Of a stretch of 64,000 nt of DNA, positions 1 through 7,239 are shown piece by piece; the stretch's first letter is position 1, and the number at the start of each line of letters is the position of its first letter. Location of the stretch: contig NZ_FNNR01000010.1 in NCBI RefSeq assembly GCF_900106835.1, positions 62,001-126,000 of the forward strand. The letters are read 5' to 3'. This DNA is from Arthrobacter sp. cf158 (lineage in GTDB: Bacteria; Actinomycetota; Actinomycetes; Actinomycetales; Micrococcaceae). The notes beneath the pieces are model-generated. The model made no database searches. It saw only the letters and a program-made list of their open reading frames with translations, and was not told the origin of the DNA. The translations under genes and the position numbers were made by a program.

Positions 1-152
1 CCACCGGGTCCCACTGCCCGGCGTCGGGACTGTGGAGCCCGGACTCCGATCCCGATGCCGTTCAGGTCTTCCCTGAAGGCCACCTGCTGCCCGCCCACAA
101 CGGCGTGGCAACGGTATGGCGGCGGCGGACTGCCGCCGAAGTTTCAGCATGA
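1..152 (+). CDS. C-terminal part of an unidentified protein (start outside window)
   Basis: Reading frame 3 is open from the window edge to a TGA at 150-152 and encodes about 49 residues. It contains a Cys-Pro-x-Ser-Gly-x-Trp stretch, then Phe-Pro-Glu-Gly-His and a terminal Trp followed by three arginines. I do not recognise the family with confidence. The TGA overlaps the ATG of the next gene (ATGA), which is the usual sign of translational coupling and is the main reason for believing this frame is coding. No function is proposed. Confidence 0.5.
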   Translation, partial: TGSHCPASGLWSPDSDPDAVQVFPEGHLLPAHNGVATVWRRRTAAEVSA

Positions 153-379
153 CCAGCACCATCCTGAACCGGCCGGCGGATTACCGCCACGTCCCGGCCG
201 CGGAATGGTCCGAGCTCAGCAGCGGTGATCCTGTGTGGATCTACGACGTCGCGTGGGGTGCCGGGACGGGTCGCGTCGACGACGTTTCCAAGCACCAGGA
301 ACTGCTTTGGGTAGTCCTCGAGCCGACGGGCCGCAAGCTGATCTGCGGGACGGACGACGTTGAGGTCTGGTCCGTCTAA
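149..379 (+). CDS. Small hypothetical protein coupled to the upstream gene
   Basis: This encodes 76 residues beginning MTSTILNRPADY. An in-frame ATG exists at 116, but the start at 149 overlaps the stop of the preceding frame as ATGA, so I prefer it. The protein is acidic with several tryptophans and ends in VEVWSV. It has no signal peptide or membrane segment and looks like a small soluble beta-rich domain. I cannot name the family. A long hairpin follows immediately, so this is probably the last gene of its transcript. Confidence 0.5.
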   Translation: MTSTILNRPADYRHVPAAEWSELSSGDPVWIYDVAWGAGTGRVDDVSKHQELLWVVLEPTGRKLICGTDDVEVWSV

Positions 380-386
380 AGACCCG

Positions 387-445
387 CCGAGATGGCACAT
401 CATGACAATTTCTGAGCGGATGATTGTCATGAAGTGCCATCTCGG
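387..445. terminator. Long near-perfect inverted repeat, probable bidirectional terminator
   Basis: Two 23-nt arms (387-409 and 423-445) pair with one mismatch around a 13-nt loop. The hairpin lies between the stop of the plus-strand gene at 379 and the stop of the minus-strand lactonase at 452. No U-tract follows either arm. It could be a bidirectional terminator or a dispersed palindromic repeat; part of one arm recurs near 41392. Confidence 0.6.
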
Positions 446-451
446 TGTCAG

Positions 452-1486
452 TTAAGGCGCCGGAACCAGAGCGCTGGGCGAGCCTGTCTCCACCCGGCCC
501 GTGGGGCCGTCCGGCAGCCCGGTTTCCGGGTCTACCCTGAAACTCACCACGGTGTTGGACCGCTCGTGCGCCACGTACAGCCAGCTATCCGTCACCAGAT
601 GGTGGCGGGGCCAGTCGCCGCCGCTCGGCACGTCCGCGAAGGGCTCGATTTCGGTGCCATCGGCAGACACCTTCAGCACGCAGATCCTGTTGGATCCCCG
701 CACACCCACATAGGCGAAACGGCCATCAGGGGATAGCGCGATTTCCGCTGCGGAGTCACCGTCGAACGGTTTGTTGACGCTGGCCGGAACCACAGCGGTG
801 AGCTCGTAGGTGCCGTCCGGTTGTGTTCGTATGCCCGCTACTTCAATGGAGTATTCCGTATCCACCAAGACGGTCCCGCTGTGATGCCGGGCCATGTGCC
901 GTGGGCCGGAACCTTTGGGCAGGATCACGTGATGGTCCGGCAGCAGCCCCTCGCCCGGCGCATACTTCCACACACGGACCAGGTCATGTCCCAGATCGGT
1001 GGTCATCACACGGCCGTCGGGAAGCATGAGGCTGGAGTGCGCCCGGCTGGGCCGCGCTGCGTCCGTAGGGGCCGGAGAATGGGGGTCGACGGCGACTTCC
1101 GCGCTGGTGCGCGAGCTGATGGCGCCGTCGTGGTCTAGTTCGTAAAGGACAACCTGCCCGTCGCCCCAGCTGGTGGCCACTATGAAGCGGCCGTGTGGAT
1201 CCACCGCGACGTGGCAGGTGGCGTCGCCGGCTGGCCAAGGCTCGCCGAAGGACTCGAGTTCCGCTTCGCCTGACCGGCGGTACGCGCGCACGGTCTTGCC
1301 TTCCTCCGCAACGGCGTAAAGCACCGGAAGCTTCGGGTGCCAGGCGATGAACGACGGTGAATTGGCTTCCACGGCCAAGCCCACGGAAGTGAGTTGGCCG
1401 TCATTGTCTGCTGCCAGGACGGTGATGCCCTTGCCGTCGCCGTTCCTGTCCGCCGTGTAACAGCCGGTCCAGATCAAAGCACCCAC
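452..1486 (-). CDS. Lactonase family protein (6-phosphogluconolactonase-like beta-propeller)
   Basis: A 344-residue protein with a GTG start. It shows the repeated blade pattern of the seven-bladed lactonase family: IWTGCYTAD near the N-terminus, HPKLPVLYAV near residue 50, then VDPHGRFIVATS and LSPDGRFAYVG. Family members hydrolyse 6-phosphogluconolactone or other sugar lactones, but many have unknown substrates. It is the last gene of a tight minus-strand operon, two nucleotides after an aldo/keto reductase. That context suggests it opens a lactone produced or reduced by the neighbouring redox enzymes; this is inference. No signal peptide is visible, so it should be cytoplasmic. Confidence 0.82.
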   Translation of the reverse strand: MGALIWTGCYTADRNGDGKGITVLAADNDGQLTSVGLAVEANSPSFIAWHPKLPVLYAVAEEGKTVRAYRRSGEAELESFGEPWPAGDATCHVAVDPHGRFIVATSWGDGQVVLYELDHDGAISSRTSAEVAVDPHSPAPTDAARPSRAHSSLMLPDGRVMTTDLGHDLVRVWKYAPGEGLLPDHHVILPKGSGPRHMARHHSGTVLVDTEYSIEVAGIRTQPDGTYELTAVVPASVNKPFDGDSAAEIALSPDGRFAYVGVRGSNRICVLKVSADGTEIEPFADVPSGGDWPRHHLVTDSWLYVAHERSNTVVSFRVDPETGLPDGPTGRVETGSPSALVPAP

Positions 1487-1488
1487 GC

Positions 1489-2319
1489 CTAATGCCCCTG
1501 AACGTCGGAGTCCACGCCGGCGTCAGGCCCGCCGTCGAGCGTTTGCAGGGTGGCGAGATCGTCCTGGTCAAGCTGGAAGTCGTAGACGTCCAGGTTTTCC
1601 TTCATCCGCTGTGGGTTGGCGGTCTTGGGAATCGCCACCAGCCCTTGCTGGACGTGCCAGCGGAGCACCACCTGGCCCGGTGTCTTTCCGTACTTTTCGC
1701 CGATACTGGCCAAAACGGGAGCGTTGAGCAGATCGCTGCTGGCACCCAACGGGCTGTAGGACTCCGTGATGATGCCGTGCTGATCGTTGAAGGCGCGGGC
1801 CACTGAACGGGGGATGGAAGGACTCACCTGGATCTGGTTGACCGCCGGCACAACGTCGGTTTCGGAGAACAACCGGTCCAAGTGCGCTGGCTTGAAGTTG
1901 GAGACGCCGATGGAGCGTACCTTGCCCGAGGCCTGAAGCTCCTCGAAGGTCTTCCACGTGGAGATAAACTCACCGCGCCGGGGGAGGGGCCAGTGGATCA
2001 GGAGCAGGTCAACGTAGTCCAATCCCAGGCGTTCCAAAGAACCGTCCAGCCCGGCAACAGCCTTTCCGGAACCCTGGAATCCGCCGTCCAGTTTGGTGGT
2101 GATGAAGAGTTCCCCACGAACCACCCCACTGTCGCGGAGGCCCTTGCCCACACCCTTCTCATTGCCGTACTTCACCGCGGTATCGATGTGCCGGTAGCCG
2201 TGAGCCACCGCCTCCACCACGGCATCAGCAACCTGGGCATCATTCAGGGGCCAGGTGCCGAGGCCGAGTTGCGGGATCTTGTGCCCGTCGTTGAGTTCAA
2301 TGAGTGGGGCAAGTGTCAT
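1489..2319 (-). CDS. Aldo/keto reductase (AKR5-like)
   Basis: A 276-residue single-domain TIM-barrel NADPH-dependent oxidoreductase. The catalytic tetrad is visible: Asp in HIDTA, Tyr in KYGNE, Lys in ITTKL and His in LIHWP. The cofactor-binding end contains IPKTANPQRM. The family reduces aldehydes, ketones or keto-sugars. Its start overlaps the stop of the upstream epimerase-like gene by 4 nt, so it is translationally coupled. It is one of three AKRs in the same operon but is not a recent copy of the one at 4357-5178, since large parts differ. The physiological substrate cannot be read from the sequence. Confidence 0.88.
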   Translation of the reverse strand: MTLAPLIELNDGHKIPQLGLGTWPLNDAQVADAVVEAVAHGYRHIDTAVKYGNEKGVGKGLRDSGVVRGELFITTKLDGGFQGSGKAVAGLDGSLERLGLDYVDLLLIHWPLPRRGEFISTWKTFEELQASGKVRSIGVSNFKPAHLDRLFSETDVVPAVNQIQVSPSIPRSVARAFNDQHGIITESYSPLGASSDLLNAPVLASIGEKYGKTPGQVVLRWHVQQGLVAIPKTANPQRMKENLDVYDFQLDQDDLATLQTLDGGPDAGVDSDVQGH

Positions 2320-3356
2320 GGGCGTGCGTTCCTCTCGTAAAGCCGGTCACTGAGCTCCATATAGTCCTCTTTCACCACTTGCAGCTCAGGATGCTGATCA
2401 TGCCACGCGACGATCTCACGCGCACCGTCGGCGAAAGGAATCGTGGCCCGGTAGTCAGGGACCAGGGCCTTGATCTTGGTGTTGTCGAACACCACGGAGT
2501 GCGAGCGGTCGCCCAGCAGGTTGGGACCCAGCTCTGGACTATGTGCCGCAATGGTCTCCGAAGAAACGTGAAACAGGTCTGGTTCCCCAACACCCGCCGC
2601 CCGCGCAAACAGGCGATAGATCTGGTTCCACGGCAGGTATTCGTCTGAGGTGATGGTGTAGCTCTCGCCAACGGCCTGCGGACGGCCCAGAAGCCCAACA
2701 AAGGCCTTGGCGAAATCGCGGCTATGGGTCAGGGTCCACAGTGAAGTGCCATCCCCGTGCACCATGACCGGCATCCCTGCCCGCATCCGGTGGATGTCAG
2801 TCCACCCACCCACCATGGCGATCTTGGTCCGGTCATAGGTGTGGGACGGCCGCACTACGGTCACTGGAAAGTCCTGCTCGCGGTAGGCCTCGTATAGCAA
2901 TTCCTCGCAGGCAATCTTGTCCCGCGAGTACTGCCAGAATGGGTTCTTCAGCGGGGTGGATTCCCGGATGGGAAGTGTCGTCGGAGGCTTCTGGTATGCC
3001 GACGCAGAACTGATGAAGACGTACTGGCCCGTCCGCCCACGGAACAACTCCACGCCGGTCCGCGCCTGGTCCGGGGTGTAGGAGATGAAGTCCGCAACGG
3101 CGTCGTACTCCCTGCCCTGAAGTACCTCACGCACAGCCTGGGCATCGCGGACGTCCGCATGCAGGACCTCTGCGCCGTCCGGGACCGGCCGCCCGGCTGA
3201 CCGCCCCCTGTTGAGGATGGTCAGCCGGTGGCCCAACGCGACGGCGCGTTCAGCCGCCGCCGCACTGATGACCCCCGTGCCGCCGATGAAGAGGATGTTC
3301 CGTGGTGAGACGGTGTCCGCCGCTTTTCCAAGGCTGCCGGGGAGGAGGGTGCTCAC
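2316..3356 (-). CDS. NAD-dependent epimerase/dehydratase family protein (extended SDR)
   Basis: A 346-residue extended short-chain dehydrogenase. The Rossmann motif GGTGVIS lies near residue 25, after an N-terminal extension of about 18 residues that may be untranslated if a later start is used. A YSRDK motif provides the Tyr-x-x-x-Lys pair, and SSASAY supplies the catalytic Ser. The C-terminal substrate domain resembles proteins labelled NAD-dependent epimerase or mRNA-binding-like SDR. It overlaps both neighbours by 4 nt, placing it inside the redox operon. The reaction is unknown; a sugar-nucleotide or lactone/keto-sugar substrate fits the neighbours but is inference. Confidence 0.82.
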   Translation of the reverse strand: MSTLLPGSLGKAADTVSPRNILFIGGTGVISAAAAERAVALGHRLTILNRGRSAGRPVPDGAEVLHADVRDAQAVREVLQGREYDAVADFISYTPDQARTGVELFRGRTGQYVFISSASAYQKPPTTLPIRESTPLKNPFWQYSRDKIACEELLYEAYREQDFPVTVVRPSHTYDRTKIAMVGGWTDIHRMRAGMPVMVHGDGTSLWTLTHSRDFAKAFVGLLGRPQAVGESYTITSDEYLPWNQIYRLFARAAGVGEPDLFHVSSETIAAHSPELGPNLLGDRSHSVVFDNTKIKALVPDYRATIPFADGAREIVAWHDQHPELQVVKEDYMELSDRLYERNARP

Positions 3357-4324
3357 CAGGCGTAGTCTTCGGGAGCGGGGCGGTGTCCCGGGAAGATGTC
3401 GTCCAGACGCTTGAGGGCGTCATCGTTCAGGGAAACGTCCAGTGCCCGGATGGCCGCGTCCAGTTGCTCCTGGGTGCGTGGGCCAACGATTGGTGCCGTC
3501 ACGGCCGGCTGGTGAAGCAGCCAAGCCAGCGCGACATCGCCAGGCGCATGGCCGAGTTCGTCCGCGAAATCCTCGTACTGACGGATCTGGTCCTCGTGCT
3601 TCTTGAGGGTTTCGAGTGCCCGGCCCTCGGTGCGGCGGACGCCCTGATCTGCCTTCTTCAGCACCCCACCCAACAAGCCACCCTGCAGTGGGGACCAGGG
3701 GATCAAACCAAGGCCATACTGCTGCGCTGCCGGGATCACCTCAAGCTCCACCTCACGCTTGAAGAGGTTGTAAATGGACTGCTCGCTGACCAGCCCGGTG
3801 TAATTCCGCTTGCGGGCAGCTTCCTGCGCCTGGGCGATGTGCCAGCCCGCAAAGTTGCTGCTGCCCGAGTAGAGGATCTTCCCCTGCTGGATGCCTACCT
3901 CGATGGCCTGCCAAATCTCATCCCACGGCGTATCGCGGTCGATGTGATGGAACTGGTAGATGTCGATGTAGTCCGTCTGCAGACGCTTCAGGCTCGCATC
4001 CAGCGCGCGGCGGATATTCAGGGCGGACAACTTGGACTCGTTAGGGCGGTCCGTCATGGTGCCGTACAGCTTGGTGGCCAGGACGGTGCGCTCGCGGCGC
4101 TCGCCGCCCTTCGCGAACCAGCGGCCGATGATTTCCTCGGTCCAGCCGCGGTGCTCCGTGCCGCCGTACACGTTGGCGGTGTCAAAGAAATTGATGCCGG
4201 ATTCTAGGGCAGAATCCATGATCGAGTGGGCGGTTGCCTCGTCCGTTTGCGGGCCGAAGTTCATGGTGCCCAGGCAGAGACGTGAAACCTTCAGGCCGGA
4301 ACGGCCCAGATGCGTGTACTGCAT
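3353..4324 (-). CDS. Aldo/keto reductase (YajO/AKR11-type)
   Basis: A 323-residue AKR with the longer loop pattern of the AKR11/YajO group. It begins MQYTHLGRSGLKVSRLCLG, the typical N-terminus of this branch. Catalytic residues are Asp and Tyr in FDTANVYGG, Lys in LATKL and His in FHHID. VGPRTQEQLDAA near the C-terminus matches the NADP-binding region. The stop overlaps the start of the downstream epimerase-like gene by 4 nt, and 32 nt separate it from the AKR upstream. Members act on keto-sugars or aromatic aldehydes; the substrate here is unknown. Confidence 0.88.
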   Translation of the reverse strand: MQYTHLGRSGLKVSRLCLGTMNFGPQTDEATAHSIMDSALESGINFFDTANVYGGTEHRGWTEEIIGRWFAKGGERRERTVLATKLYGTMTDRPNESKLSALNIRRALDASLKRLQTDYIDIYQFHHIDRDTPWDEIWQAIEVGIQQGKILYSGSSNFAGWHIAQAQEAARKRNYTGLVSEQSIYNLFKREVELEVIPAAQQYGLGLIPWSPLQGGLLGGVLKKADQGVRRTEGRALETLKKHEDQIRQYEDFADELGHAPGDVALAWLLHQPAVTAPIVGPRTQEQLDAAIRALDVSLNDDALKRLDDIFPGHRPAPEDYAW

Positions 4325-4356
4325 AACTGTTGATTCCTTTGTTTGTTCGTGGGTTC

Positions 4357-5178
4357 TTAGAACTGGGTGAAAGCTGCGACGGCGGGATCGGAACCGATGC
4401 GGGCGCCCGCCTCGAGCGCCGTGATTGCTGCCAGTTCGGATTCGCTGAGGCTGAGGTCGGCTGCGCCAAAATTCTCGCGCATGCGGTGGGAGTCTGCGGA
4501 CTTGGGGATCACGATGGTTCCCTGCGCGAGGTGCCAGGCCAGGATCACCTGTGCAGGAGTAGTGCCGTGGGCCGCTGCAACGAGGGCCACTTGCTCGGCG
4601 TTCAGGTCCTTACCCTGCCCCAGCGGGCTGTATGCCTCAACGGCAATACCCAGATCGCGGCACTTGGTGGCAAGTTCGTCCTGCTGGAACGTCGGGTGGA
4701 CTTCGATCTGGTTCACAGCAGGCACCACCTCCGCTTCCTTGAGCAACGTGTCCACGTGGTCCGACAGGAAGTTGGAGATGCCGATGGCCCGGATCTGCCG
4801 GTCCTGGTACAGCTTTTCCATCTCCTTCCACGCCTGTGTGAAGAGGCCTTGCGACGGGACCGGCCAGTGGATCAGATAGAGATCGATGACCTCAAGGCCC
4901 AGGGCATCCCGGCTCCGCTGGAAGGCATCGTGGGCTTCCCCCTGTTCGCCGTTGCGGAGCTTGGTGGTGATGAAGAGGTCTTCCCGGGGGATGCCCGAAG
5001 CGGCAATGGCAGCACCGACGCCTGCCTCGTTACGGTACGCGGCTGCTGTGTCGATGTGGCGGTACCCCGCTTCCAGCGCGTCTTCCACAACCTTCTGGGT
5101 TTGGTCCGCAGGAACCTGGAAGACACCAAATCCCAGCTGGGGGATGGTGACGCCGTTATTCAATGTCAGCTCTGGCAT
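4357..5178 (-). CDS. Aldo/keto reductase, 2,5-diketo-D-gluconate reductase-like
   Basis: A 273-residue AKR5-type enzyme, first gene of the five-gene minus-strand operon. It starts MPELTLNNGVTIPQLGFG and carries Asp/Tyr in HIDTAAAYRNE, Lys in TTKLRNG and His in LIHWPVP. IPKSADSHRMRENF is the NADPH-binding segment. Related enzymes reduce 2,5-diketo-gluconate, methylglyoxal and other small carbonyls. The start is supported by a GGAGAC sequence just upstream. The intergenic region and a divergent XRE regulator lie directly upstream, so this gene probably carries the operon promoter. Confidence 0.88.
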   Translation of the reverse strand: MPELTLNNGVTIPQLGFGVFQVPADQTQKVVEDALEAGYRHIDTAAAYRNEAGVGAAIAASGIPREDLFITTKLRNGEQGEAHDAFQRSRDALGLEVIDLYLIHWPVPSQGLFTQAWKEMEKLYQDRQIRAIGISNFLSDHVDTLLKEAEVVPAVNQIEVHPTFQQDELATKCRDLGIAVEAYSPLGQGKDLNAEQVALVAAAHGTTPAQVILAWHLAQGTIVIPKSADSHRMRENFGAADLSLSESELAAITALEAGARIGSDPAVAAFTQF

Positions 5179-5397
5179 GACGGTCTCCTTCGACGGGATG
5201 GCTTAGTCCGGGGCGCTCCACGTTCCTGGATTCCTTGGTGAAGGCGGGGTCCAGAAAGCGTTTTCGGAGGCTCTGTACTGAGCCTATGCAGTTTTGGCGG
5301 CAGAGTCAGCAATCCAGCCTGATCCTGTTTTTCCTAGGTCTGGTAGTCCTACCCAGAATGGTGGTCTTTCACACACCGCGGACGGCAGAATGGACGG
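5179..5397. promoter_or_regulatory. Divergent promoter region of the AKR operon and XRE regulator
   Basis: This 219-bp region separates the first AKR gene (minus) from the XRE regulator (plus) and must hold both promoters. A short inverted repeat, GGCTC-N6-GAGCC, lies at 5269-5284 and is a candidate operator. No coding frame with a good start was seen. Confidence 0.45.
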
Positions 5398-6279
5398 ATG
5401 GGTCAAAGCGCCGAGTTCGGTAAATTCCTCAAAGTCATGCGTGCCCGCCTCTCACCTGAAGATGCCGGGGCGCAGGAGTCCAGCGGCTCCCGACGCGTGC
5501 CCGGGCTCCGGCGCGAAGAGGTTGCCCGTCTTTCCGGCGTGAGCACGGACTACTACACGCGGTTGGAACAGGGCCGCAATATCCACCCCTCCAAGGCCGT
5601 TCTGGAATCGGTGGCACGGGCCTTGCGCCTTGACGCCGGGGAGCAGGCGCACATGATGGACCTGCTGGAGCACTGCGCCAGCTCCGCTGCGGGCAATCCC
5701 GGTCCCGTGCAAAAAGTGCGGCCGGCTTTACGGCAACTGCTGGACGCCGTGGGGGATGTTCCCGGCATGGTGCTGGGCCGGCGGGCAGATGTCCTGGCGG
5801 GTAACCGGATGGCCCACCTGCTCTTCACCGACTTCGCGGCCCTCCCAGCGCCGGAGCGAAACCTAACGCGTTGGATCATTCTGGATCCCTCGGCAGGAGC
5901 GTTGTTCAGGGACTGGAAGACGGTTGCTGCCGAGGCCGTTGGATCGCTGCGCATGGACGTGGGCCGGCACCCGAACGATCCCCAGACCAACCAACTTGTA
6001 GGCGAACTCGCCGTCCACAGCGAACACTTCCGTCAATGGTGGGCCGGGCACAGGGTGGCCACCCGCTCAGCTGGTACCGTGCGGTTGCACCACCCGGTGG
6101 TGGGAGACCTAGAACTGAACTTTGAAAACCTGGGTCTCCCGGACGACCCCGACCAAGTGCTGAGGGTGTATTCCGCGAAGGCCGGCTCGCCGTCGTCGGA
6201 CGCTTTGACGCTGCTCAACTTTGGTGACGTAGGCACCCAAACCCACGTACCGGTACCCGCCCGCCGGGACGACAGTTAG
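5398..6279 (+). CDS. XRE-family transcriptional regulator with MmyB-like ligand domain
   Basis: A 293-residue regulator. Residues about 8-75 form a Cro/C1-type helix-turn-helix, including RRVPGLRREEVARLSGVS and YYTRLEQGR. From about residue 100 onward is a MmyB-like C-terminal domain (VLGRRADVLAGN, NLTRWIILDP, FRQWWAGH, HPVVGDLEL). That is the common actinobacterial architecture MmyB/XRE, in which the C-domain is thought to bind a small or fatty ligand. Members are frequently divergent to a reductase or dehydrogenase that they repress. The layout here is the same, so it likely controls the AKR operon; this is inference. Confidence 0.87.
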   Translation: MGQSAEFGKFLKVMRARLSPEDAGAQESSGSRRVPGLRREEVARLSGVSTDYYTRLEQGRNIHPSKAVLESVARALRLDAGEQAHMMDLLEHCASSAAGNPGPVQKVRPALRQLLDAVGDVPGMVLGRRADVLAGNRMAHLLFTDFAALPAPERNLTRWIILDPSAGALFRDWKTVAAEAVGSLRMDVGRHPNDPQTNQLVGELAVHSEHFRQWWAGHRVATRSAGTVRLHHPVVGDLELNFENLGLPDDPDQVLRVYSAKAGSPSSDALTLLNFGDVGTQTHVPVPARRDDS

Positions 6280-6312
6280 TGCCAATGTTTTCCAGAAACA
6301 TTGGCACTAACT
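6274..6312. terminator. Perfect 17-bp inverted repeat overlapping the regulator stop codon
   Basis: Arms 6274-6290 and 6296-6312 are perfectly complementary with a 5-nt loop. The left arm includes the TAG stop of the XRE regulator. The element lies between converging genes (regulator and dodecin) and probably terminates both transcripts, though no U-tract follows. Confidence 0.6.
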
Positions 6313-6331
6313 GGCAACCCGCGTAGGGGGA

Positions 6332-6541
6332 CTAACGCTCCAGGCGGAAACCAAGCTTGATGGTGACCTGCCAGTCGGCCACTGCGCCGTCCTCGAGGTG
6401 GCCGCGGATTTCCTTGACCTCGAACCAGTCGAGGTTCCGCAGGGTTTGGGAGGCTGTCGCGATGCCGTTCTTGATGGCGTCGTCAACGCCCTCGGTGGAA
6501 GTGCCTACAATTTCGGAAACGCTATATGTGTGGCCAGCCAT
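6332..6541 (-). CDS. Dodecin family protein
   Basis: A 69-residue protein beginning MAGHTYSVSEIVGTSTEGVD. Longer in-frame extensions exist, but AGGAG lies four nucleotides before this ATG, which fixes the start. Dodecins are small alpha/beta proteins that assemble into hollow dodecamers binding flavin (FMN, riboflavin) or CoA. The TS-x-EG-DDAI and RNLDWFEVKEIRG patterns and the DWQVTIKLGFRLE end match the family, including the tryptophan that stacks on the flavin. The nearby flavoenzymes make a flavin-buffer role plausible, but dodecin is found in many contexts. Confidence 0.93.
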   Translation of the reverse strand: MAGHTYSVSEIVGTSTEGVDDAIKNGIATASQTLRNLDWFEVKEIRGHLEDGAVADWQVTIKLGFRLER

Positions 6542-6726
6542 GGTGCTCCTCATCATCGTCCCTGAATCTCTGGAAACCGGCCCGCGTGGCAGGCCGTCCA
6601 TGCAGATTAGCCCACGGATGTCCGTGCGGCCAGAGTCCCCTTGGCCCGGCTTTCTCCCCAGTCCTTGCCGGTGAGTGTAGATTTCTTGCAGCACCACCCA
6701 GTGAATCCCCACAACCAGGAGTACTC

Positions 6727-7158
6727 ATGTCAGAAGTAATTGTGGTCGGCGTTGACAACAGCGAAACGGCCAAGCGGGCAGCAGTGGCAGCAGCGAAGCT
6801 CGCCACCGCCCTCGGTGCCGAACTGCACGTGATCAGCGGCTTCTCCGACGACCGCATCGAAGAATTCGGCAGCGGCAGCGACCGCATCACCGTCTCCTCT
6901 GCGGATTCCGCGGAATACGTAGCCCGCAAGGTTTCCGAGGAGCTTGACGTTCCCGCCGGCAACATCAAGTACTTCGCTGCCCGCGGCACTCCTGCCAACG
7001 CCTTGATCAACTACGCCGAGACCAACAACGCCTCGCTGATCGTGGTGGGCAACAAGCGCATGAAGGGCCTGGGCCGCGTCCTGGGCAGCATCGCCAACAG
7101 TGTGGCACACGGTGCTCCGTGCGACGTCTACATCGTGAACACGGACGTGGACGCATAA
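6727..7158 (+). CDS. Universal stress protein (UspA family)
   Basis: A 143-residue single Usp domain. The start at 6727 follows AGGAG by five nucleotides. The N-terminal strand EVIVVGVDNSETAKRA gives the first part of the ATP site, and the C-terminal half has the family's VVGNKRMKG followed by GSIANSVAHGAPCDVYIV. The family pattern G-2x-G-9x-G-(S/T) is met by GLGRVLGSIANSV, suggesting an ATP-binding UspFG-type member. It converges on the ThDP-enzyme gene and is closed by a strong hairpin. Confidence 0.93.
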   Translation: MSEVIVVGVDNSETAKRAAVAAAKLATALGAELHVISGFSDDRIEEFGSGSDRITVSSADSAEYVARKVSEELDVPAGNIKYFAARGTPANALINYAETNNASLIVVGNKRMKGLGRVLGSIANSVAHGAPCDVYIVNTDVDA

Positions 7159-7173
7159 ACCACCCACGCGGGT

Positions 7174-7217
7174 AACAGAAGATGCCGTTGCGGGCGTCCG
7201 CAACGGCATCTTCTGTT
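7174..7217. terminator. Bidirectional rho-independent-type terminator
   Basis: Two perfectly complementary 20-nt arms (7174-7193 and 7198-7217) flank a GCGT loop. The arms end in AACAGAA/TTCTGTT, giving short A and T runs on either side. The hairpin lies 15 nt past the universal stress gene and 22 nt past the stop of the minus-strand ThDP enzyme, so it can serve both. Confidence 0.85.
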
Positions 7218-7239
7218 TCCCCGGTGGGCGTTCCCTGCG

